A stretch of DNA of 64,000 bases, from assembly GCA_015179025.1 (NCBI GenBank), contig WHUX01000238.1, forward strand, positions 1-64,000, in the 5' to 3' direction. Below, piece by piece: positions 55,945 to 64,000 of this stretch. Position 1 is the first letter of the stretch. Every line of letters begins with the position of its first letter. The DNA is from Terfezia claveryi. Taxonomy: Eukaryota; Ascomycota; Pezizomycetes; Pezizales; Pezizaceae. A program made the translations under genes and the position numbers. Under the pieces are notes generated by a model. The model saw only the letters and a list, made by a program, of their open reading frames with translations, was not told where the DNA came from and searched no databases.

Positions 55945-57730
55945 ATGGTGGACCGGAAACCACCCCTACCAGTCACGGATGCAACAGACACTGAACTGTC
56001 ACCAAAAAAGGACGATACAAGTACCTACCCTTCCCGAACTGCGCCAGCGGGGACGAGAATCTTTTCTTTCTGGGCTGTGGTTCTATTCCTCGGATTACCG
56101 TTATGGTACATAGTTCCCACTGAGCCAATGACAGCATGGTCGAAGGGAAGGACTGCAAAATAGAATTTCCGCTCTTGGTGGATGTGTGGGAAGTAAGGAG
56201 GGAAATAGCCCTGGTTTGGAGCTGAGAGATTCCATCCGGAACGTACAATTACATCTGGATGATGCGAGGGAAGTGGAGACTGGGGGAGGGCACTTGAGGT
56301 TAAGGCTGGCGGAGGAGGAGCGAAGTTCAGAGGCTTGCCCTTATAGGAGTGAGGAGCTGTGCACTTGGGAGGGAGAAGGTGCTAATGGCTCGGAAGAGGA
56401 TATTGAGGTGGAGAGCGTAGCAGAGGTGTTGCGATTGTTGCCAGGCGGGCCATGGTCAACAGAGCATACCCATTCGTTGCAGCCTTCGCAATGGACAATA
56501 GATTTATCCTATCCTTCGACATACAATCCGGCAAGTTCGGCAAGTTTAGCGAGTTTATCAAGCTATGCTGCGAAGATGCTACAAATGGTGTTCAGGGAAG
56601 CAGAGCAAATGGTGCGCTATTTCCTAGAGAAAGCAGCTTCGTCGAACGGGAAAGAAATGGAAGCCGAGAAGGGATGCAACAGCAACCTGGAGATTTTGAC
56701 ATGTCTCGGAAGATTGCTCGGATGATCAGATACTCTTCGCGATACCATATAACGTTTTCGTTGTTTACTGCTTCAGCCATACCAAGTTCGTGGGATATTA
56801 TACCTGCTATCGAGACGTACCTTACGCCATTGTTGACTGCTTTGTCACCAATCTCGAATTTTACTGTCGAGAGCCGGTGCAGTTTTATGCGTCCTTCTCA
56901 CCGACAATCAGGTCCATTGCTTAACGAGGAGTTAAACGCCTGGACGTTGACAGAGGATGATTTGAGTAATTTTATCAATTCTGCCAAGTGGCCGCTTACG
57001 AGTATCAAGAGTGACCCAACTATTAGCTTCATTATTTATATTCCTGATAAATCACTCAGTCCGTTGATTATCCCTGAGTCTACAGGAGGAGGAAATGCAT
57101 GGTTACTTCCGCAGTGGGGCGGGGTTGCTATTCTAAACCCAAAGACTGAAGTGGAGGCAAATATCACCGTTGTGCACGACCCACCAGCTCACCTCACCCT
57201 CGATGACCTAAAACCCAGCTTGGATATCTTTGCTACCCAGCTCCTCGCTCTCCTCGGTACTCCCTCAGATTTCTCCGTATCGTCATCACTCCCGATTAGG
57301 ATCGATTCTCTCACTAGGCAACGAACGGCGGAAACACTTCTCTCCGCATCTACGACTCTCGGTTCTCTTGCCCGTCTGGTGCGCGCATTACCCCTTCGAT
57401 TGCTATTCCGCTCACAGTGTCTATCTCCGTATCTAAGACAATTACAGCACTAGAAAGAAGTTGTGCAGTGCTGAAGGAGGGGAGGTTTAACTATGCGTTG
57501 AAGGAGGGTAGGATAGCAGCGGAAGAGGCGGAGAAGGCTTTCTTTGAGAGAACGATGGTAGCTCTAGTTTAGTTCCCCGATGAGCACAAGGTCGCGGTGT
57601 ATCGATGTATCTTCCATTGTTGGGTCCAGTTGGAGTTCCTCTGATGATGGGTGCAGGAAAGGCCTTGTGGGCGTGGTTCAAGTATAGACGGAATGCTGCT
57701 GCGGTGGGAGCGACAAAGAAGGGTATATAG
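55945..57730 (+). pseudogene. PIG-S/GPI17 (GPI transamidase subunit), frameshifted copy
   Basis: GPI17/PIG-S is a lumenal-facing subunit of the ER complex that attaches GPI anchors. From ATG 55,945: an N-terminal membrane span (FSFWAVVLFLGLPLWY). Family segments then appear in changing frames: KIEFPLLVDV after a shift near 56,150; the next from about 56,186 (SIRNVQLHLDD, HLRLRL); from about 56,690 MIRYSSRYHITFSLF, LTPLLTALSPISNFTVES and AWLLPQWGGVAILNP; from about 57,392 ISVSKTITALE and LKEGRFNYAL; then a TAG at 57,570 inside V-stop-FPDEHKVAV; a 5-bp insertion near 57,603; then LLGPVGVPLMMG to 57,730. No splice sites explain these jumps. Confidence 0.75.
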
Positions 57731-57973
57731 GTGGAGTGCTCGTCTTTTTTTGTTCATAGGGGTTGGGGTTGGTCAATGGTAATAATTGGTACATCTTATG
57801 TCGTTCCATTTTTAATCTTGTTGTTTTATTAGTTAGATAAAATCTGTCAGAATTTAATGGTAATAACTGCTTAAGTTATGTTACTTGGTTACTTATGTAT
57901 TTTGTTTTTGTGAATCCACTTACATGACGGTAGAAAGCAATATACTCCGAACCCTTCACGTCGAGGGTGAGCC

Positions 57974-58954
57974 ATGGCCAACCCCATCGCCCTCATCTCA
58001 CCTACGTTCGCCACCACCCTCTGTATCTTCCACACAGTACTATATGTCGGGGTCCTCTACCTATCCCCTTCAACCCGCCCCCGTGCAATCATAAACCCAA
58101 GCGACATCCAGCGCCCCAATGACCCAAACTATATCCGCCTCCGATCCCGCGCAGTTACATTTGCGACTATCGTCTCCCTCTTGATAACTCTATGCGTCAT
58201 TAAGAATGCTACTGGGCTTAGCTGGTTTGCAGCACAGAGGGAGATGGGGCTCTGGCCGAAGGTTGGGTTGTGGGGGTGGTTAAAGGAGGTGGGGATTGTG
58301 ATGGGTTTGGTGTGGTGGCTATTTGTGGGGAGCTTGTGGGAGAAGCTTGTCGTTGGGGAAGGATGGAGGTGGAAGGAGTTGAGGCGGGATTGGGAGAAGG
58401 TCAGGTATACCTGGGCTGGTTGGAAGAATATCGTGGTCGGCCCTGTTACGGAGGAGTTGGTGTTTAGGGCGGGAATGGTGCCCTTGCACGTGCTTGCACG
58501 GAGGGACTTTGGGAGTATTGTGTGGACTACACCGTTGTTTTTTGGCATAGGTTTGGAAATCTTCCTGAACGTGAAGGAAGCCGTTTGCTGATACTCCACT
58601 CACATGGCAGCCCACATCCACCACCTCTACGAGTTCTACCTCCGCAACCCTACCCGCCTCACCTTAGGTATACTTGGATCTCTCTTTCAATTCGTCTATA
58701 CGACTATGTTCGGGTGGTTTGCCGTATTTGTCTTCCTGCGCACAGGATGTATATGGAATGTGATTCTAGTGCATTCATTTTGCAATTTTATTGGGTTGCC
58801 GACTGTCGGAAGGATCCATAATCAGCATGAGGGGATAGTGTGGGGGAAATGGGTGGACTACATGCTTTGGGCGGGGCATGCGGCTGGGGTGATGGGATTT
58901 TATAAGATGCTTTGGCCATTGACGGAGGGGAGGGAGCCGCTGATGAGAATATAG
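57974..58954 (+). CDS. RCE1: CAAX prenyl protease 2 (Rce1)
   Basis: An ER intramembrane glutamic protease that removes the last three residues of prenylated CAAX proteins such as Ras and a-factor-like pheromones. Two exons (57,974-58,550; 58,611-58,954), intron 60 bp with a GCTGATAC branch, give 306 residues. Several membrane spans are visible. Catalytic motifs are complete: GPVTEELVFRAG (EExxxR, Glu160, Glu161, Arg165), FFGIAHIHHLYEF formed across the splice, and HSFCNFIGLP (H...N). The start is the first ATG giving the hydrophobic N-terminus. 243 bp separate it from the PIG-S copy on the same strand. Confidence 0.92.
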
Positions 58955-59322
58955 GGGTTATGAACGGAGAAGAGGAACATGAACGTGGGTTATCATACCA
59001 AATACCCTTTTATGGCTTTTCTTAGAGAATTTTGCTATTACACAGATCATTAAATACACAGCAGATAGGATAAATGAACTAAATTCTTACATCTCCCAAC
59101 ATACTGCAAAATAAGCAGCAAAGCTTTCAGCTGCACTGCCAAAAAGAGAAAATATGTATTCGCTCGAGGTTAATTCGTTTCTGTAAACACCCATATCCTG
59201 AAGTATACACTGCTACCAATGAACAAGCACTTATGCTACGCTGGGCAGAAGTAAAAGAGAAGGAGCTCCCTTCTCCCGCCTCCCATCCCATCAATTCACA
59301 CACAGCAACTTCATCTCAACAT
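58955..59322. other. Intergenic, between convergent RCE1 and QCR9
   Basis: Contains only the two 3' ends; no other feature seen. Confidence 0.5.
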
Positions 59323-59743
59323 CTATTCCTCATGGATGTATCGGTGTCTGATGTCCTTCCATTGCCTCTGTATAAAGATAGGTCTTCGTCAGTAAAAATT
59401 GGAAAACGTGTGGGGTAACGTACGCCCTTGTTGAGGCTGTCCCAAATCTTGTCCGTGGTCTTGTCGAAGATACTATTTTGCGCACCTGTGAGTTAGCCTC
59501 CTTGCGCTCTCCTACTGCTGATGCCGGAGTAGTTCGCAGTAATTGCGTCGACGGAGGGGAGACGTACATCTCAAACGCAAATGCAGAGACGAATATAGTT
59601 CCAACGAAGATATAGTTCCTCTTGATGAAGGTGTTGTAGATGGTATTTGAGAGCTGTTCGGGGGTGTCGCAACATCAATCAGCCCCCAACTCACCCAATA
59701 GGCGGAAAATTTACCAGGGAGAATTTCAGTAACTCACAGCCAT
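59323..59743 (-). CDS. QCR9: Cytochrome bc1 complex subunit 9 (QCR9)
   Basis: A small one-span subunit of mitochondrial complex III near the Rieske protein. Four exons on the minus strand (59,743-59,738; 59,653-59,568; 59,472-59,424; 59,367-59,323), introns 84, 95 and 56 bp, give 61 residues. Exon 1 codes only Met-Ala. Visible: TIYNTFIKRNYIFVGTIF, SAFAFE, FDKTTDKIWDSLNKG, RQWKDIRHRY, the usual fungal pattern. The acceptor of exon 3 is set by frame (AAAATAG at 59,473); a nearby upstream AG would break it. QCR9 and VTI1 are divergent, 423 bp apart. Confidence 0.88.
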
Positions 59744-60166
59744 TTCGACGGATTATTTGATGCTGATGGATCAAACAACGAAGGATTTCGCGGGCGGAGG
59801 GGAAAAACGTTTTGGAGGTTTGAGAATAAATCCGCCAAGCAAAATTGGTTCAGGGCGGATTGGAACAATCCCCTGCTCACCTCATCATCATCAGTCTGTG
59901 GACCACGTGAATTCCCTTACCTGGCTGTCGGCCATTATTGCCCCCTTCAAACTTTTTTTGAAAATTCGTAGGCACCAACCGACCTCTATAAATCTCACAA
60001 AACCGGGTGCTGCATAGGATTAGGTGCGTTTGTTCCATTTCCCTTTGGCGAGCTGGAGTCAGCTTGCGTCACCTAAGGCCGAAGCAAGCACAGTACAACG
60101 GCTAACTGAACCAGTTACTGGAGATCAGGCGATACCAAATAAACCCTCAAATATCACATTTATAAA

Positions 60167-60986
60167 ATGTCCGGAACTTTAGATACGGAAGCTGGCACTG
60201 AGCTTTTTGCATCCCATGAGGCCGATTTTAAGCTCGTCCAAGCCGACATAACCCAGAAACTCGACCAGATCAATGAGCTTCATGGCGAGCCCCGGAAGGC
60301 AGCAATCCGAGCTCTTGAGCGAGTAGTTGATGAGGCTGATGAAATCGTACCACTCTCTCCCTTTACTGACCTTCTCCGGTACCTCCGCAGCTAGCTAATC
60401 CTTCTATAGATTGGTCAAATGCGCCTTGAGATCCAAAACATTCCCACTTCGGCGCGCCAACGTATCAATCCTCGCCTACGGAACTACACCCATGATCTAG
60501 ACATCGTGAAGCGCTCTTTAAAGAAGCTCCGGGATAATGCGGAGCGGGATGCACTTTTTGGTGCAAGGGCAGCAGGGACTGGGAGCAGTGGTGATGCAGT
60601 GACGGATCAGCGGCAGCAGTTGCTCGGAGGGACCGAGAGGTTGGAAAGGAGTAGCCAGAGATTGAGGGATAGCCATAGGTTGGCGAATGAGACGGAGCAA
60701 ATTGGGGCTGGGATTTTGGGGGATTTAAGAGGGCAGAGGGAGGTTATTATGAATACGCATAGTATGCTACAGGAGAGTGAGGGCTATGTGGATAAGAGTA
60801 TCAAGACGTTGAGGGGCATGGCCAGGAGGTAGGCTTGAGGCTTTTCTTTATATACTTTTCGTTGCTGATGTGATGTGGGAATTAATGGATGGTTTTAGGA
60901 TGGCGACGAATCGAATCATCACGATAGCTATCATTACGGTGTTAGTTCTACTTATCCTCGCGGTGATTGTGTCGAAGTTTCGCTGA
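60167..60986 (+). CDS. VTI1: Qb-SNARE VTI1
   Basis: A SNARE for Golgi-to-endosome and vacuolar fusion. Three exons (60,167-60,346; 60,410-60,828; 60,899-60,986), introns 63 and 70 bp, give 228 residues. The N-terminal Habc-like helices include LFASHEADFK and EIQNIPTSARQ. The SNARE helix lies about 129-200 (SQRLRDSHRLANETEQIGAGIL, quoted in part; then LRGQREVI and YVDKSIKTL). A C-terminal anchor IITIAIITVLVLLILAVIV is followed by SKFR. Family length is normal. Its complexes would be recycled by the SEC18 product encoded in this window. Confidence 0.9.
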
Positions 60987-61466
60987 TGAAGTGACGGCCG
61001 AAATGGCGGTACTGTTGATGGGGACGGGGTGAGCTAGAATTATACCAAGACCGGCAGCTTGTATTGTCTTTTATGTTCTCTACTGTTTTCTACTTTTGTT
61101 TTGTAATTCTTCTATTCTTTTGCGTTCTTTCTGTTGGTGTACTTTGTATATGTGGTTTCTAATCCTGTTTGTTGGAGGAGCTTGGGAGTTTAATGGGTTC
61201 GAAGCGGTTTGAAGTCTTGCATGAAAAACGACAGGCTGATTCTCTACAACCATTCTCCACTTTTGTAAATTTAGAGTTGAAGGCTTGTAATGAATTTCGA
61301 GTCCACTGATCATAACAGTATTCCCTGTGATTTGGGCGTGTGGGGTATGCATATTATTTGCAACCCAAAATCGATTAGACCTAATTCACTAGTAACCACT
61401 GTCAAGTTGCAGTCCCACACATATCCCTCCTTCGCCCCATATTAGTTTCCCCAACTGCCACGAAAA
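60987..61466. other. Intergenic, VTI1 3' side and SRP72 5' side
   Basis: No further gene recognised. A short minus frame at 61,080-61,352 has no family features. Confidence 0.5.
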
Positions 61467-63675
61467 ATGGCAGACCACACCCCGGCCACCCTGTCGGCTT
61501 TGCTAAAGAGCTTGACCCTCACGGACGACACCGTCAACCACGCCGAGATCCTCAAGCACGCACAGAATGTCTTGTCCAAGAATTCATCCCACCCAGAAGC
61601 ACTACATACCAAGGTCGTTGCACTGCTGCATTTGGATAAATTCGATGAAGTCGTGAAGACATTAGAGGAAACCCCGCTAGAGGAGGCGAAGTTTGAGTTG
61701 GCATATGCGTTGTATAAGAGTGGGAAATGGGAGAAGGCGGAGGAGGCTGCGAAGGATGCGAGGGGGAGGGCTAGAGGGGAGAAAATGGAGAGGGGATTGG
61801 GGCATGTGGAAGCTCAGGCGGTGCGTTTTACCTGGATTCTTGTGGGCCTAGGATTGGGTTTTGCCCTTCCCTAATTTCCATATGTAGGCTGACTTTGGAT
61901 ATGGAGATAGGCACATAGAGCGGAGCACTTTGGACGTGCGATGGAGATTTATAAGTCGTTGATTGAGAGTGGGAAGGTGTTAGTGCAGAATGAGGATTTT
62001 GATTTGCGGGTTAATAGGAATGCTACGGAGGCGCAGATGGTTTGGAAGGGGGAGGCGGTGAGGAAGAGGAAGTTTACGGTGGGTGAGTTGTCGCAGTTTG
62101 AGACGGCATATAATGCGGCGTGTATTCATATTGCGAGGAATGAGTTTCCCCAGGGTTTGATGCTGCTGAAGAAGGCTCAATGTCGGTATACAATATCTCA
62201 TGGCTATGGGGTCCTGGAACTAATTGCTGATATTTGTTTGCAGCATTGTGTGAGGGAATGGATCTAAGCCCGGAGGATCTTAAGGAGGAAGTGGCCCCAG
62301 TTATTGCCCAGCAGGTATATGCTTTGTTAAAGATGGGAAATGTGGCAGAAGTAGAGAAGGCCTCCCAGGGATTGGACATCAAAACGTAAGTCCTTGGGTG
62401 TATAGGAGCCACATATCTCTTCATTCCTTCACATTGTTACTTGCAGCTAATTCAGTACCTCCCTTTAGAGTCTCTGATGCGGCCCTAAAGTATATTGCTT
62501 CTAACAACTCTCTCTCTCTCAAATCCAAAACCGATCCCAACCCACACCTTACCCTCCGTCTATATGAAGCCTCCGTCTTACGACCCCTCTCTCAAACGAC
62601 TGTCAAGCCTTACCAATTCCAATCACGCATTCTCTCCCGGAATAGGCTCAGTCTCGATCTGCAAGTTGGAAAGTACGGCGAAGTGAAGAGCGAGGTTGCG
62701 AAATCACAAGATCTAGCGCGGTCAGCGTACGAAATTGCCGCGAGTTGTGGCGGGCAGAGCGCTAAAGAAATTCTGCAATCGTTAAAAAAGCCTAAGAATG
62801 CAGGCACTGAAAGGAAGGATGATATTGCGCTTGGACTGTATGCTACGCAGTTACATATGGAGTTGAGGGATATAACGGGGGCAATTGAGACAGTGGAAGG
62901 ACTGTTGGAGGAGTTGAGCAAAAAAGAGGGACCTGAGGGTAAATATCCACCGGCTTTGATAGGATTATTAGTGGCACTCTATAGATTCGAGGGGAGGAAA
63001 AAGGCCCCGAAAAAGCTGGATGAGGCCGCTCAGTACTGGAAAGACCAGCCAAGACCAAACGAATCCCTTATCCTGTCTTCAACTCTTCACTCTCTTACAT
63101 CCCACTCTCCAGCTTGTCTCGAATCCGCTGCAAACTTTCTTTCCTCAATCAACCAGTCAACGACCTCCCTTCCTCCACAAATTCTCTCTGCGGGCATCGT
63201 CGCCGCATGTGCAATAACTAAGCCAGAACTTGCTGCTTCACACTTATCCTCACTCCCCCCTATCGACCAGTTACTGAATGGAATTAACGTGGACGAGCTT
63301 GAAGCAGCAGGGGTATACACCCCCAGTAAAAAGCGCACTGCAGACGAGGTCGCGAGAGGGGCTAAGGCAAAGAAAGTAAAATCGTTACCAGTGAAAGCGA
63401 AGAGAGTGAGGAAGAGTATGTTGCCGAAGGATTACATACCAGGAAAGGAGGTAGATAAGGAGAGGTGGTTACCGCTTAGGGAGAGGAGCTATTACAAGCC
63501 ACCAAAGGGGGGCAAGAAGGACAAGAGAAGGAATGTGGCACAGGGTGGGACGCAGGGAGGTAAGGTAGAGGAGGAAAAAGACCAGGTTATGGCGGACGTG
63601 CCGGTGACGAAGACTAGTGGTGGTGGTGGTGTTGGACAGGCGAAGAAGAAGAAGAAGAAGGGGGGGAGGTGGTAG
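61467..63675 (+). CDS. SRP72: Signal recognition particle subunit SRP72
   Basis: Binds SRP68 and SRP RNA in the particle that brings nascent secretory proteins to the ER. Four exons (61,467-61,820; 61,911-62,181; 62,244-62,385; 62,469-63,675), introns 90, 62 and 83 bp, give 657 residues. TPR-type helices fill the N-terminal two thirds (HAEILKHAQNVLSKNSSHPEALHTK in part; FETAYNAACIHIARNEF; YALLKMGNVAEVEKA). The C-terminal SRP72 RNA-binding segment reads RKSMLPKDYIPGKEVDKERW, then LPLRERSYYKP and GKKDKRR, followed by a Lys-rich tail. Acceptors in introns 1 and 3 were chosen over nearby AGs by frame and branch-point position. Confidence 0.92.
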
Positions 63676-64000
63676 TGGTATTGGGTGGTTTTAGATGATT
63701 TAGGTTTGTTTTTCGTTTGGGGTTATATCGTGGATCAAGCATTGAACACTGTTATTGGTGGCTGTGTATATGGATAGAGCCCAATGAGACTGAGTACAGG
63801 GTAGTTTGGGGTAAAAATATTAAAGATTTTCCGCTACATTTTATAGGTTCTGTCTTGGGGAACATTAGTATGTAGCTGCTTGTATCTTGATTATTAGCTC
63901 CCTTCTCAACTAACCTCAACTCCAACTCCACGTGACACCAGACACGTCCCTCGCACTTAACGCGTCCCACAACTTAACTCCACCCAACCTTAACCACCTC
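63676..64000. other. SRP72 3' flank to window edge
   Basis: No gene supported; a 72-codon minus frame shows nothing recognisable. Confidence 0.5.

Overview
The window is nuclear DNA of a transposon-rich filamentous ascomycete. Genes carry short introns (about 30-95 bp) with GT-AG ends and CTGAC/CTAAC-like branch points, and the proteins are of Pezizomycotina type. Many retroelement reading frames are closed by TAG, TAA or TGA where Gln, Trp or Arg is expected, i.e. C-to-T changes on one strand or the other at CpA (and CpG), as left by RIP-like repeat mutation. The genus cannot be fixed from the sequence; the mix of degenerate Gypsy elements and intact housekeeping genes would fit a truffle or another Pezizales-type genome.

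Layout. 1-22,600 is almost all mobile DNA: the end of a Plavaka-like transposase with a 146-bp palindromic tandem array (1-1,870), a RIP-scarred chromovirus (1,873-8,547) carrying a hAT-like MITE, a second Gypsy remnant holding a solo LTR, a LINE split by a 2.4-kb insert, and several minisatellites. The one intact gene here is a three-exon Crinkler-like P-loop NTPase/nuclease-fold protein (16,264-19,280, minus) that lies directly behind a Gypsy LTR in the same orientation. 23,730-38,420 is a gene island: HMG-CoA reductase, MOCS2A/MoaD, SEC18/NSF, an Erv2-type sulfhydryl oxidase and a branched-chain aminotransferase, with three small MITEs between or beside them. 39,185-52,978 is a pogo/Fot1-type DNA transposon whose transposase is split by a roughly 10.95-kb Plavaka-like element with its own transposase and two cargo genes. 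53,800-54,780 holds a short-motif cluster and an integrase remnant. 55,248-63,675 is a second gene island: SPC1, a frameshifted PIG-S/GPI17 copy, RCE1, QCR9, VTI1 and SRP72.

Functional theme. Many of the host genes serve the endomembrane system: ER protein entry (SRP72, SPC1), ER oxidative folding (ERV2), ER membrane enzymes (HMGR, RCE1, PIG-S) and SNARE traffic (SEC18, VTI1). This is probably coincidental clustering, not an operon. SEC18/ERV2, SPC1/PIG-S and QCR9/VTI1 are divergent pairs with short shared upstream regions.

Most notable signals: the nested transposon whose removal restores an open frame in the older one; the Crinkler-like gene under an LTR; a dispersed AACCAGACTA motif family, several copies of which sit between 11-bp direct repeats; a MITE family with 9-bp target duplications, one copy in the HMGR promoter; and the decayed copy of a normally essential GPI-transamidase subunit.
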